The notes below the pieces were generated by a model. It saw nothing but the letters and a program-made list of their open reading frames with translations. It was not told the origin of the DNA and did no database searches. Shown here in pieces: positions 1-11,400 of a stretch of DNA of 64,000 bases; position 1 is the stretch's first letter; each line of letters opens with the position of its first letter. Both the position numbers and the translations under genes were made by a program. The stretch is from DATKYQ01 sp964640665. GTDB taxonomy: Bacteria > Myxococcota > B64-G9. The stretch spans positions 1 through 64,000 of the forward strand of contig CAZXHT010000010.1 in the NCBI GenBank assembly GCA_964640665.1. The letters are read 5' to 3'.

Positions 1-252
1 GCCCGGATCTGAACGATCAAGATCCATCCGCCAGCGGCGTTTCCGGGTTCGTACTTCATCAGACAGCCGATGATGCCGGCGACAGGTCGCGCTTCTCTCC
101 GGGCACCCGGGTAGACGGCTCAGCTTTTTAGTCCAACGATGATGTCGGTCGGTCCGGCCAGCGCCACTCGTTTGTCGATGAGTAACCCCCACCGCAGCCA
201 GGGGAGTATGCCACCTCCGTCCCAAGGTTTTTCTCGGGTTTTTCGGAGTTTC
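1..252. other. left-edge segment without a confident gene
   Basis: No gene can be called with confidence here. On the minus strand, a frame different from that of the neighbouring gene at 253-738 stays open from about position 310 down to a TGA at 122-120. Its last residues read plausibly as protein (…WDGGGILPWLRWG…, then …GPTDIIVGLKS). It has no credible start codon or ribosome binding site of its own. It may be the true 3' end of the neighbour after a sequencing frameshift, or chance. A plus-strand frame from position 3 to a TAG near 130 could also be the tail of a gene entering from the left. Confidence 0.3.
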
Positions 253-738
253 TCAGCGTATAGACAGCGGTTGCCAGCCTTTTCCCCAGCCCCAGTCGAC
301 CTCGCAGGTGGGCGGTAGCCGGGTGCAGCGGATCTTCACTCCGTTGTTCCGGGCGTGCTCGATGTGTTTGGCGCCGACCTGGTCGGTGATCGCAACGGCG
401 AGATCTTTCGACAGCCGTTGGACTTCGTTCTCGATTTTCGGATCGTAAGTGCCGTCGTAGGTGGCTAGCATCTCACTCTCGACGAAATAGCAGAACCGTC
501 CCTCCACGATGTTGCAGTGGAGGAACAGCCCTTCGTCTTTTTCGAATGCCTTGCCCACAGCGAAAATACGATCGATGGTCTTCCGGTTCAGGTGAGGTTC
601 TATCCGATCGAGAAGCGCTTTGACTTCGGGGCTGAGCTCGGGCTCATCTGGTTTGACCACAGTGGACTCGAAGTAATTGCGTTCGACGATAATCCGGTTG
701 TTGTCGCCTTTCGGGAAAACCTTTCTTGTGGTGGGCAA
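253..738 (-). CDS. hypothetical protein, 161 aa
   Basis: I do not recognise this protein. It is a soluble, charged 161-residue protein with no signal peptide or membrane segment. Codon use is normal for the window, with a strong preference for G or C in third positions, so it is probably a real gene. The C-terminal third holds three cysteines and a tryptophan/glycine-rich end (GWGKGW). It is transcribed divergently from the lipoprotein gene at 907, and the shared upstream region carries a triple 10-bp repeat at 807-837 that may be an operator for either gene. The open alternative frame just past its stop leaves the 3' end uncertain. Confidence 0.6.
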   Translation of the reverse strand: MPTTRKVFPKGDNNRIIVERNYFESTVVKPDEPELSPEVKALLDRIEPHLNRKTIDRIFAVGKAFEKDEGLFLHCNIVEGRFCYFVESEMLATYDGTYDPKIENEVQRLSKDLAVAITDQVGAKHIEHARNNGVKIRCTRLPPTCEVDWGWGKGWQPLSIR

Positions 739-806
739 GGGTCGGGTCAGATCGGCAGGCTGTTCCGATGCACGGATCTCGTGGGCGGTCAGCGCGTTGA
801 TGATGC

Positions 807-837
807 CGTAATCGGGCGTAATCGGGGCGTAATCGGG
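807..837. repeat. three tandem CGTAATCGGG iterons
   Basis: CGTAATCGGG occurs at 807-816, 817-826 and 828-837, so the spacing is 10 and then 11 bp, about one helical turn. The cluster lies between divergent genes, about 70 bp from each start codon (738 minus, 907 plus). That position and periodicity suit a binding array for a regulator. The regulator is unknown. Confidence 0.55.
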
Positions 838-906
838 GGACGGAGCTAGCCTAACTCATGGATTTCAGGTTGGGTTTTCGGACTCTTGGTGGTATCGTGG
901 AGAAGA

Positions 907-2379
907 ATGCGATTCTCAAGTCTATTTCTGTGTTTGTGGTTTGGCCTGGTCGGTTGCGGTTCCGGCGTGGAGCCTGTCGTGGATGCGGGCCCCGACGGCA
1001 CGGGGGATGCGGGGCTGGATTCCGGTGATACATATGAAGATGATGGTTGGGAAGGCGACGGGATCCAGGACGGCGAGCCCGACGGGATGCCTGATGTCGT
1101 CGACGGCGGGGATTTTCCGGGAGACACAATTCTGGATGGTGGAGACACGACTGGAGACGAGGCGGGGGATCCCGGCGGAGACGCAGGTCCAGACACTTTT
1201 TGCAGAAGATCCTCGGCTTGTGGGGAACTGGCCACTTGCAACCTCTCAAGCGGACTTTGCGAGGCCAGGGCGACGGCGCCGGGGGATCAGGCGGCGATCC
1301 TTTCAGCTTATCCCCTGGCCGGGGCGCCGGGTGATTTTCTGGTGATCGACGGCGAGGGTTTCTACACGACCTTGCTCCCGGACTGGACGGCATCGCTGGT
1401 GATCGGTCAGGCCTCTTTCGGTTCGATGTCGATGGGGTTCGATGAGAACAGGATTGTGGTGACCCGGACTGCGGATACATCGGGCCCGATTCAATTTTCG
1501 GCCAAGTCCGGGACGGCAGATTTTACGGATCCTGTACAAACCGATGCGGCCTGGGGCGCGGGGCAGACATGCGGCGCGGACGACCCGCCGGCCACCGGAG
1601 TCGCCGGGCAGGAAGCCGCCGAGGCCGGACCGTACGCTGCCGGCTTCGCTGACGGACAAGGGCACGGCGGCTACCGGATCTACTACCCGGCCGAGTGCGG
1701 CGGTCTGCGGCACCCGGCCGCCGCCGGCGCTTATCCTCTGGTGATCACCCTGCACGGAGACGGCTGCAACACGCTGAACTACGAGTTCCTTGGTCGCCAC
1801 CTGGCCAGCTGGGGATTTCTGGTGCTCAACGTGGACAGCACAGTTGTCTCGGATATCCAGGCCTTGCTGACCTCCGGGCTCCAGCAGCCGGAGCTGCTTT
1901 TTTCGGGATTGTCGGGTCTCTCGGCGGCGGAGCAGACCGTGGTTGTCGGCCACTCCATGGGATCGGATCGGACCGGACAGTTGTTCGATGCCGGGGAGGG
2001 GAGAATCATGGCCGTGATCTTCCTGGGGCCGGTAAGCCAGCATGTAAACTACCCGGTCGTCGGCATGGTCTTTGGCGCCAGCGAGGACCACCAGTCCACC
2101 CAGGGAACATACGAAAACATTTTCAATAATCTTACGCGGCCGCGCTACCTGGTGGTCTTCCAGGGAGGCAACCATTCGCAGTTCACCGACGACAAGCACT
2201 GGGAAGGCTGGTCATTGGGTGACGGCCAGCCCGGCATGACCCGCAACCGGCAGTTCGAACTGGTGCAGAGTTTCGTGCTGGCCTACCTGCAGCGCCTCTA
2301 CTGCCAGAGCGAACTATTTCCCGAGTGGCTGGAAGATCCGGCCCAGCCCGACGTGGTCTTCAGCGCCCAGTTGCCATGA
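907..2379 (+). CDS. secreted alpha/beta-hydrolase lipoprotein
   Basis: A predicted surface or periplasmic lipoprotein of 490 residues. The chosen ATG at 907 gives a short signal peptide with lipobox LVGC (Cys17). Residues 26-96 are an Asp/Gly-rich linker of the kind common after the lipid anchor in Myxococcota proteins. Four cysteines follow near 99-118, then a probable IPT/TIG-like beta domain (about 130-200). The C-terminal half is an alpha/beta hydrolase: an LHGDG oxyanion-type motif near 282, the nucleophile elbow GHSMG with Ser350, and a late GNHSQF histidine. It resembles dienelactone hydrolase, PAF-acetylhydrolase and PET-hydrolase-type esterases. The substrate is unknown. The next gene starts 12 bp downstream, so the two are probably cotranscribed. 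Confidence 0.75.
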   Translation: MRFSSLFLCLWFGLVGCGSGVEPVVDAGPDGTGDAGLDSGDTYEDDGWEGDGIQDGEPDGMPDVVDGGDFPGDTILDGGDTTGDEAGDPGGDAGPDTFCRRSSACGELATCNLSSGLCEARATAPGDQAAILSAYPLAGAPGDFLVIDGEGFYTTLLPDWTASLVIGQASFGSMSMGFDENRIVVTRTADTSGPIQFSAKSGTADFTDPVQTDAAWGAGQTCGADDPPATGVAGQEAAEAGPYAAGFADGQGHGGYRIYYPAECGGLRHPAAAGAYPLVITLHGDGCNTLNYEFLGRHLASWGFLVLNVDSTVVSDIQALLTSGLQQPELLFSGLSGLSAAEQTVVVGHSMGSDRTGQLFDAGEGRIMAVIFLGPVSQHVNYPVVGMVFGASEDHQSTQGTYENIFNNLTRPRYLVVFQGGNHSQFTDDKHWEGWSLGDGQPGMTRNRQFELVQSFVLAYLQRLYCQSELFPEWLEDPAQPDVVFSAQLP

Positions 2380-2391
2380 CGGGGAGATGAG

Positions 2392-3828
2392 ATGAGAACG
2401 TTCCTGACATTCGTGCTGCTGGCCGGTGGATTGGTATTTCTGTTCGGCAACACCGAATGCAACTACAACCAGTACGATATTGAGATGACCCCCGAGGGCA
2501 AGGAAGTGCTGCGTACCTTGACTTGTACCCGCCACGGCTCGGAAGCGGGGAAGCCTGTACTGCTTCCTTTCGATCCCCGGGAAATCGATCGCATCGCCGG
2601 GCTGTATGCAGAACGTCTCAAGGAAAAAGACGATATGCGGTACACCTTCAGGGATAAGTTTCTCTTGTCGACTCCGCAGGACGTAGGAGGAGCGGGGCGC
2701 TACCTCCGGGTGGACTCCTTGATGGGAAGCGCTGCGGTCTACACGGAGCGTTTCCGCGGCGACGACGACCAGGCAGGGCAACTGCAGCGTTCTCTTCGGG
2801 GTGTGGATCGGCTGGTAGACATTCTGAAGGGCTGGTTTACTGCGGAACTCGAGGGCCATCCCGGTCTGACCCGGTTGCTCGGTTTCTGCGATCAACGCCT
2901 CCGGAAAGATCTGCACAACCTGGTAGTCTACTTGGCGCTGATAGAGCGCATGATGGCGTTCGAAAAGCGCATACCCGAGGAAATCGGAATGCGAGTGATG
3001 CTCTACCTGGCGGAGAGAGGCTATCTGGATGTCGCCCGGGTATCCGAGTACAGCTCCGCGCTGTTCCGGGTTGATCTGGACAAGAAAGCCGTTGGATTGA
3101 TGTCCCTGCTCCAGCGACTGGTGGCTAAAGAACTCGGGCTGGGCGAGCAGGAGCCGCTGCCTGGAAAACTCGGGTTCCTCGGAGATCTCGACAAGGCCGG
3201 GGCATCACTGGCTGCCTACCTGAGGACTACGCCTGAATTCATCAAAAGCATGCAGGCATGGCGAAAACGCAAAGGAGAACTGGCCGGCCAGGAAGAACCG
3301 AGGCCGATGAAGATCCTGGCAGACATCCTGCTCGAGGAAATCCTGCAATTCGAACTCGGCCCGGACGACAAGCTGAACGTGAAGCTGAACCTGCCGGTCA
3401 AGCCATTTGCCACGAACGGTAAGTGGAACGAGAAAACCGGGCAGGTCGAGTGGCTGGATCAAGCCATCCAAGGCCAGACGAAACTGCCGTCGTTCGCATA
3501 CGCGCTCTGGTCGGAACCGGACGAGAAGTTCCAGAACGAGCACTTCGGAAAAGTAGTGCTGTCCACCGAGAATCTCGCCCAATACGTAGCTTGGCGAAGC
3601 GGATTGACACAGACGGAAGGAAAAGAATGGGATGACTTTCTCAGGTCGATCCGGCCTGCACCCGCTCCCAAGCTGGCAGAGCGTATGACCAACTTTCGCT
3701 TCTCAAATGAGCGAAAAGATAAAGGCGAAACGGCGGGCCGGAGCTTGGCCGAAACACCGCTGCGGTTGATCGGCCTCGAACTTGATGTCAAGAGTGGCGA
3801 GGGACAGAGTGTCAAGGGACTGAAGTAG
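2392..3828 (+). CDS. exported protein of unknown function
   Basis: The 478-residue protein starts at ATG 2392 after a GGGGAG ribosome binding site, 12 bp behind the hydrolase gene, so they probably share an operon. A hydrophobic N-terminus (about residues 3-20) looks like a signal peptide or anchor. A cysteine at 23 follows it but without a convincing lipobox. The rest is mostly alpha-helical and charged, with no motif I can name. Its function is unknown. Context suggests it acts outside the cytoplasmic membrane with the lipoprotein esterase upstream. Confidence 0.6.
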   Translation: MRTFLTFVLLAGGLVFLFGNTECNYNQYDIEMTPEGKEVLRTLTCTRHGSEAGKPVLLPFDPREIDRIAGLYAERLKEKDDMRYTFRDKFLLSTPQDVGGAGRYLRVDSLMGSAAVYTERFRGDDDQAGQLQRSLRGVDRLVDILKGWFTAELEGHPGLTRLLGFCDQRLRKDLHNLVVYLALIERMMAFEKRIPEEIGMRVMLYLAERGYLDVARVSEYSSALFRVDLDKKAVGLMSLLQRLVAKELGLGEQEPLPGKLGFLGDLDKAGASLAAYLRTTPEFIKSMQAWRKRKGELAGQEEPRPMKILADILLEEILQFELGPDDKLNVKLNLPVKPFATNGKWNEKTGQVEWLDQAIQGQTKLPSFAYALWSEPDEKFQNEHFGKVVLSTENLAQYVAWRSGLTQTEGKEWDDFLRSIRPAPAPKLAERMTNFRFSNERKDKGETAGRSLAETPLRLIGLELDVKSGEGQSVKGLK

Positions 3829-3991
3829 TCTAACCTGCCGTTATCATTGAACCTGATGCACCTCCATCCCCGGGCTCTCAAACATGGATATATTGAAAGT
3901 CAAGTTCCAGAGTTGGCACTAATAGGGAGACCCCAGGGAAGGGGCGGGGAGGACAGGTGCTTTTGATAATAATAGGCTTTTGAGATGGGAA

Positions 3992-4423
3992 CTACTTAAT
4001 GAAATAACCCGAAACTTTCCAACTACCGTCTTTCTCTTTCATCGGAGTAACGGTCTCAATGGCGTCTTTCTTGTTCTTATAGGACGTCTTGAACTGGATC
4101 ACTACGTACTTGCCCTTGGGCGCATTGGGCAGGTCGGTCATCGGCTTGGCGCCTAGCAACTCGCGCTTCAACATTTTACCTAGAGGTTTGCGCACGGCTG
4201 CTACCGCCCCTTTCCACTTGTCCTTGGTGACGGCTTTTTTGAAAAATGCGGCCGCCGTATCCCAGCTTGCGGCATACTTACCCTGGTCGACGACACCCAA
4301 CCAGACCTTGGCTGCCTTGATCGCCTTGTCTTTTTCTGTCGCACCTCCGGCCAGGGCGCAAGAACAAATCAGACACAAGCTGAGTGTGGTCACAAAAACG
4401 CTAAATATTTCAGTCCGTTTCAT
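3992..4423 (-). CDS. DUF4019-family exported protein
   Basis: A 143-residue protein with a signal peptide that may end in a lipobox-like LICSC or at ALAGG. The rest matches the DUF4019 pattern: a Trp-containing N-terminal helix (VWLGVVDQGKYAASW), a central KDKWKGAV block, an RKPLGKM block, LPNAPKGKY, and a C-terminal DGSWKVSGYF strand. The family is small, exported and of unknown function. The start at 4423 is chosen because GGAGGA lies 5 bp upstream; the TTG at 4435 would lie upstream of that site. Two TTTTCGA-containing palindromes sit about 80-115 bp upstream. Confidence 0.75.
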   Translation of the reverse strand: MKRTEIFSVFVTTLSLCLICSCALAGGATEKDKAIKAAKVWLGVVDQGKYAASWDTAAAFFKKAVTKDKWKGAVAAVRKPLGKMLKRELLGAKPMTDLPNAPKGKYVVIQFKTSYKNKKDAIETVTPMKEKDGSWKVSGYFIK

Positions 4424-4504
4424 GTATTCCTCCAATGAATTTTAAAACATGATAGCCTTTTATTGGCGCTCGCTCAACCTCTTGCTGTTCGAAAAGATAC
4501 CCAA

Positions 4505-4537
4505 CGAAAATATTTTCGACATTTTCGACAGTCGAAA
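4505..4537. promoter_or_regulatory. paired palindromes upstream of the DUF4019 gene
   Basis: A perfect 14-bp palindrome, CGAAAATATTTTCG, spans 4505-4518. A second inverted repeat, TTTCGAC-A-GTCGAAA, spans 4523-4537. Both share a TTTCGA core and lie in AT-rich DNA 80-115 bp upstream of the minus-strand start at 4423. They are reasonable candidates for a regulator's binding sites. The regulator cannot be named. Confidence 0.4.
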
Positions 4538-4662
4538 TTATGGATAACTGTAAAAAATGGTGCGTTTCAGGGTATTCTGTCCATTTTAGTGCTGGCCGAG
4601 ATTAGACAGGGCCCGGTCCGGACTTGGTCTCGATAAATTTCCTGGTTTGCCCGTCTTCGCCG

Positions 4663-5067
4663 CTATTTTCTGGGCACGACGAACATGTAGCTTGCAGAAA
4701 GCAGAGCCACCAGGTTGCCCTGATCGTCCTCTATTCTGGATTCGAGCACAAGCGTGCGTTTGCCCGAGGATAGTACGTGGGTTCTTGCCAGCAGCCGGTC
4801 TCCGGCTCGCGCGCTGCGGGCGAAGTGTATGTTTACTTGCACCGAGGTCGGCACCTTGCCTTTCGGGGTGATGCTGTAGGCCGCCGCTCCCATGCTGTCG
4901 TCCGCCAGGGTGAAGAGGGCCCCGCCGTGGCAGACCCCGTTGGGGTTGCAGTGCTCGGGTCGCAGCTCGAGCTCGGCTTCCGCTTCGCCCGCATCTACCT
5001 TGAGGTACTCCATCCCCAGCCGCTGACCGAAGCTGCCCTGCCATTCCGGGCGGTCCTGCTCGCTCAT
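4663..5067 (-). CDS. PaaI-family hotdog thioesterase
   Basis: A 134-residue cytoplasmic hotdog-fold protein. It carries the PaaI/YbgC-like signature NPNGVCHGGALFTLADDSMG, in which the Asn, His-Gly-Gly and following acidic residue form the active-site region in acyl-CoA thioesterases. It then has the strand pattern …VQVNIHFARSARAGDRLLA…. Family members hydrolyse acyl-CoA or aryl-CoA thioesters; the substrate here is unknown. The start at 5067 is preferred because GGAGG lies just upstream. It is divergent from the phospholipase-D-like gene at 5158. Confidence 0.8.
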   Translation of the reverse strand: MSEQDRPEWQGSFGQRLGMEYLKVDAGEAEAELELRPEHCNPNGVCHGGALFTLADDSMGAAAYSITPKGKVPTSVQVNIHFARSARAGDRLLARTHVLSSGKRTLVLESRIEDDQGNLVALLSASYMFVVPRK

Positions 5068-5157
5068 TTTCAATCCTCCGCCTCGTTCGCCACGTTTGCC
5101 AGAATACACTACTCGTTCCGGCTGTTGCAAAACTGAAAATCAGAGTACATTGCCGTC

Positions 5158-5700
5158 ATGAATCCGATCCCGCTCGAACTCGAACTTCTGGACGGCGAGC
5201 TGTTGCATGAGCACGTAATCCAGGACCTGGTCCTGAATGCCCGGCGAACGGTCTGGATTGCTACCGCCAACTTGAAAGACATGCGCATTCCCATGGCTCG
5301 GGGGTACCGCCCGGCCTTGGAAGCGTTCAACCTCATGGCCGCGGACGGTGTTCAATTCCGGATCATCCACAGCGACCTGCCATCCCGTTCATTTCGGAAC
5401 ACGCTCGAGAAATTACCACGCCTGACCGGCGGTAGTCTGGAGTTACAGGTTTGCCCTCGTTGCCATTGGAAGATGGTGGTGGTGGACGGCAGAAAGGCTT
5501 ACGCGGGTTCGGCCAACTTCACCGGCGCGGGCCTGGGGGCCAAGAAGGCAGGGCGGCGTAATTTGGAGCTGGGCTTCGTGGGTGAACAACCCGCCTGGGT
5601 GGGCTGGCTTTCGGGTTTGTTTGACGGATTCTGGATCGGTCAGCGCTGCAAGGATTGCCAACGGCGCAATCTTTGTCCCGATCCGATCGGAGACGATTGA
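5158..5700 (+). CDS. phospholipase D-like domain protein, single HKD motif
   Basis: A 180-residue protein with one HKD half-site: His103, Lys105 and Asp110 in HWKMVVVD, followed by AGSANFT (Ser118, Asn120). PLD-superfamily enzymes need two HKD motifs, so this protein would act as a dimer, as Nuc-type endonucleases do. It has no signal peptide. Two cysteine pairs, Cys99/Cys102 and Cys164/Cys167, plus Cys173, could hold a metal. The substrate could be nucleic acid or phospholipid and cannot be decided from the sequence. Confidence 0.7.
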   Translation: MNPIPLELELLDGELLHEHVIQDLVLNARRTVWIATANLKDMRIPMARGYRPALEAFNLMAADGVQFRIIHSDLPSRSFRNTLEKLPRLTGGSLELQVCPRCHWKMVVVDGRKAYAGSANFTGAGLGAKKAGRRNLELGFVGEQPAWVGWLSGLFDGFWIGQRCKDCQRRNLCPDPIGDD

Positions 5701-5732
5701 CAAGGGGTGTCGAGGGCCGGGGGTAGCCTTTG

Positions 5733-7187
<1,455 letters not shown>

Positions 7188-7221
7188 TGAGTCAGATTTC
7201 CAAATTTCATACAGGGAATGA

Positions 7222-8184
7222 TCAGATCAGGCCGTTACGCTTACGGTAGCGAATCTCCACTCTTTCGGCCTCGGCACGGTCCAGTCCTATCTGCTCGGCC
7301 AGGCTGTAAGCTTCGGTCTGGGCTGACTTGTCGAACTTGCCGTCGGGGTACACGCCGTCCATGGCCTGGTCGATGACGAATTTCCGGGCCCAGTTCTGCA
7401 ACTCGGCCGCCCGGGTTTCGTCGATACCCAGGCCACCGGCAAAGCGGGCAAGTACGCTTTTTTCCGCCTCGGCCAGGTTCTTGTCGGTGAAAGCCAGGCA
7501 CCAGGCGATCATCAGTAAAGTTTCGCGCACCGGGCCCTTGCCGGTCTCGGCCAACTCGGCTCCGGACAACGGGGGCTTGTCGCGCAGCACGTCGACACCG
7601 CCGGTCTCGGGGGGCATGAAAGATGCCAAAAAGGATTTCTCCTCCGCGGCCAGTTGCCCGTCCGCCAACGACACTTCCATCAGCATGCGTGCCAGCACAC
7701 CCTTGTCGTAGGTCTGGGTGACCGGGGCCTGGTTGAGTCGGGTGGCGAAGTCGGTCAGCACGTCACCGGCCGCCTGGGCGCTCATCCAGCGGTTGTTCTT
7801 GGCGTCCCAGGCGAAGCGGGACTGGATGTTCTCGAAGGCCTGAACCACGGCGGCCTTCTTCTCGTCTTCTGAAAACGAGGTGGCGTGCTTGTTCATGGCG
7901 CTACCGACAGCCGTACCGGCCACGTCACCGGCCACCCGGCCGGCCAGGCCGTAGCCCAGCGCCGAGCGCACCGACCGGGCGATGCCCCAGCGCACGCTCG
8001 AGAAGAGGCTGCGCTTGACCGAATGCCGCGCCACGTTTCCCAGTCCTTGGCCCTTTTGGATGCCGCCGGTGGATTCAAAGGTCTCCCCGCTCACCAGGCA
8101 CTTGAAGCCGCAGCGCATGCTGCTTCCGTCCTGTTCAGCGGAGACCAGATTGGCCTGAATGTTTTCGTAGGTTACCTCGGGCAT
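7222..8184 (-). CDS. TerB-like protein
   Basis: A 320-residue protein. The start at 8184 follows a GAGGTG ribosome binding site; the longer frame upstream lacks one. The C-terminal half has the helical TerB/tellurite-resistance-like pattern: an acidic helix pair LMEVSLADGQLAAEEKSFLASFM and, later, FTDKNLAEAEKSVLARFAGGLGI, with Asp/Glu residues spaced as in TerB metal sites. The middle (about 65-105) is Gly/Ala-rich with GYGLAGRVAGDVAGTAVGSAM, a glycine-zipper-like segment that could insert into membrane. The exact role is unknown. TerB-type domains are linked to envelope stress and metal sensing. Confidence 0.6.
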   Translation of the reverse strand: MPEVTYENIQANLVSAEQDGSSMRCGFKCLVSGETFESTGGIQKGQGLGNVARHSVKRSLFSSVRWGIARSVRSALGYGLAGRVAGDVAGTAVGSAMNKHATSFSEDEKKAAVVQAFENIQSRFAWDAKNNRWMSAQAAGDVLTDFATRLNQAPVTQTYDKGVLARMLMEVSLADGQLAAEEKSFLASFMPPETGGVDVLRDKPPLSGAELAETGKGPVRETLLMIAWCLAFTDKNLAEAEKSVLARFAGGLGIDETRAAELQNWARKFVIDQAMDGVYPDGKFDKSAQTEAYSLAEQIGLDRAEAERVEIRYRKRNGLI

Positions 8185-8408
8185 GATTGCACCTCGTCTG
8201 ACACGCGCATCCTGGACCTCCTCGCAATTATTGGTTGATATGTAACGTATCGACAATGGCACACTCACCAAAGTCAGTCAACGCCATTTTCTTGGGACGC
8301 GGGGAACGCGACTAAGCGGATTACTGTGTGGCAGTGATTTCCGCTTGTATTTCCGTCTACTGCCAGTGACAATGAGCGTATTCTCAATCTTGATTGCGGA
8401 GGCCCGTG

Positions 8409-11400
8409 ATGAGAGCCGTTTTATTGATTCCTCTTGTTTTACTGGCTGCTGCCATCGGAGCCTGCAGCGGGGACACCGGCTGCGTGCCCAACGAGTATCA
8501 AACCTGCCGGGAAGGCGCGACCTACTGGGTTGATAGCTGCGGTCACCTGGAAGAGATGATCGAGCAGTGCCAGTGCGGATGCCTGGATGATCAGTCGCGC
8601 TGCAAGCAGGACTGTAACTGCACGCCACGTTGCCAGGGCAAGGAATGCGGTGACGACGGCTGCGAGGGCACTTGCCCGCCCGGTTGTGAACCCGGCAAGC
8701 ATTGCAACCTGGGGCTTTGCGAGTGCGATTTTGAATCTTGCGGCAGCCTTTGCTGTGCCCAGGGGCAGGCCTGCTACCAGGGCGCCTGTTGCACGCCCAA
8801 CTGCCAGGGCCGGCTGTGCGGCGACGACGGCTGCGGCGGAAGCTGCGGCGAGTGCGGGGCGAATGAGTTCTGCGACGGGGACGGTCAGTGCCGGTCCATG
8901 CCCGACGACTGCCGCCAGGAAGCCTGCCCCAAGGGGTACTATTGCGATCTCAACACGGGCGAGTGCAAGTCCGGCTGCATCTCGGACGACGACTGCCCCC
9001 AGCCGGGAAGCTGCGATCTGGCATCGCACTCATGTCGCTGTGACACGGGATACCATCAGTGCTCGGACCAGTGCCTGCCGAACAACTCGACGGATTCCTG
9101 CGGCGATCGCTGCACGCCGTGCGTGCCGCCTGGCAACGGGTCTTCCACCTGCGACGGAGTCTCATGCGGATTCGTGTGCGATACCGGTTATCACAAGTGC
9201 GGCAGCCTGTGCTCATCGAACAACTCGACCAATTCGTGCGGTACGCTCTGCACGCCGTGTATTCCGCCGGCGCACGCCACTGCCACCTGCGACGGGATAT
9301 CCTGCGACTTCGTCTGCGACAGCGGCTACCATCGCTGCTCTAACGAGTGCAAGCCGAACGACTCCGTGGATTCCTGCGGCACACGCTGCACGCCCTGCGT
9401 GCCGCCGGCCGACGCCAGCGCAACTTGCGACGGGGTCTCATGCGACTTCACCTGTCATTCGGGTCACCACCGCTGCGGAAACTCGTGCCCCTCAATTACC
9501 AGCACCCAGGCTTGCGGCACGAGCTGCACACCATGCTCTCCGCCGGCCAATGCCAGCGCCACCTGTGACGGCACCAGCTGCGGTTTCGTGTGCAACAGCG
9601 GCTACCACCAATGCGGAAACGAGTGCTTCTCGAATTCAAGCCCCGAGAGCTGCGGTAACAGCTGCATACCCTGCCCGGCGGGGCCGGCCAACTCCAGCCC
9701 GGCCTGCGTCAACGGAAGCTGCGACTTCGCCTGCAACAGCGGCTACCACCGCTGCGGCAATCTTTGCTACGCAGACTCGGACCCTACACATTGCGGGCCC
9801 GGTTGCACCGCCTGCGCACAACCGGCTAACTCCACGGCCGTTTGCCAGAACGACGCCTGTGATTTCACTTGCAACAGCTCCTTTCACCGCTGCGCGGACG
9901 AATGCCTGTCCGACACCAGCCCCCAGTCGTGCGGGACATCTTGCACGCCATGCCCGGTTCCTCCCAACTCCAGCGCAACCTGCGACGGCATCACCTGCGG
10001 CTACGGATGTACCCCCGGCTGGCACGTTTGCGACGACCAGTGCGTCCCGGACGACGCGGTCACGAGCTGCGGAACGAGATGCACCTCCTGTCCCGCCCCC
10101 GACCCGGGCGGTGCCCAGCGGGCAACCTGCACAAACGGCGTGTGCGGCACCGGCTGCGTGGAGAGCTGCAACGCGACTTGTGTTGACACCCAAAGCGACC
10201 CGGCCCACTGCGGCACATGCAACCATGCCTGCGGCGCGGGTCAAGCCTGTGTGGCGGGCTCTTGTGTCACCACTTGCCAGTCAGGAATCGGCTTCGTCGA
10301 CCTGCTGCCGCGTTTGATGTTGGAGGGCAACATCTCCGCGTCCGACCAGGCCGCCGCCGATCTTGACAGGGACGGCGATCAGGATCTGGTGGTGGTAGGC
10401 TACGGAGGGTCGATCAACGTGTTTAATGGAAACGGCAACGGCACCTTCCAGACCGCCCGGACCTACGACTCAATGGTCTCCTCGCCCAGACGGTTAAAGC
10501 TTGCCGATTTCAACGGCGACCTCTATCCGGATCTGGCCACCTTCTCGAGCCCCTCGGGCCAGCCATCCAGCGCAGCGTTGTTTCTAAACGCCGGCGACGG
10601 GACCTTCAACGCGCCGGTGCTGCGACAGGCTCAGGCTGAAACCGGCGGTATCGCCGTGGGCGATTTCAACAACGACACCAACCCCGATATCGCCATGACC
10701 AATTTCTCGACGAATACAGTCAACATCTTTCTCGGAGACGGCGCAGGCGGTCTGGGAAGCGCCGCCAACTACCCCGCCAACGACGAACCCTACGCCATTG
10801 CAGCCGGCGAATTCACCGGCGACAGCAACCTCGATCTGGTGGTGACCAACTACTCCTCCCTGGACACCACCCCGTGGATCTCCGTGTTGCCGGGCAACGG
10901 GTCCGGCGGCTTCGGCGCGCCTATAGCCACCAACGGCAAGGGCTCCGGCACCTACATTCGCGTCGGTGACGTCAACCGCGACGGCGATGCAGACATAGTG
11001 ATCAGCCATCAGTACGACTCGAACCTTCATATTGGAAACGGCGACGGCACCTTCCAGGACGCGCTGGACCTGGGCGCTTCCAACCTCGACGGTTGTACCT
11101 TGGCCGATCTGAACAACGACAACAATCTCGACTGGGCGGTCAACACCACCGGCAGCAACTGGGTGGGCACGCTATACGTGCGGTTGGGCAACGGGGACGG
11201 AACCTTCCAGCCGGTGGTTTCCCAGCCGTCGGTCGGCGGCTCCAACGTGGGCACAACGAATGCTGCTGACTACGACGGCGACGGTTACCGGGACCTGTCG
11301 ATCATCGACGGGTCGAACAGTGTGGTGGTCTACCCCAATGACCAAAGCGGCTGGTTCCCGCTGCCGGCCTGGGCGGATGTAGGCGACTACCCCCGCTTCG

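Noticed and set aside
1303..2199. Minus-strand frame of 298 codons opposite the hydrolase lipoprotein
   Set aside because: The hydrolase has catalytic motifs and a lipobox. The opposite frame has none.
9039..10154. Repeat array as a possible CRISPR locus
   Set aside because: Units are about 138 bp, diverged, in frame and coding. There are no spacers.
8587..10317. Plus-strand frame of 576 codons rich in Ala, Arg and Thr inside the Cys-rich lipoprotein
   Set aside because: The composition is a by-product of the Cys-rich codons in another frame. The true frame has a signal peptide, lipobox and repeats.
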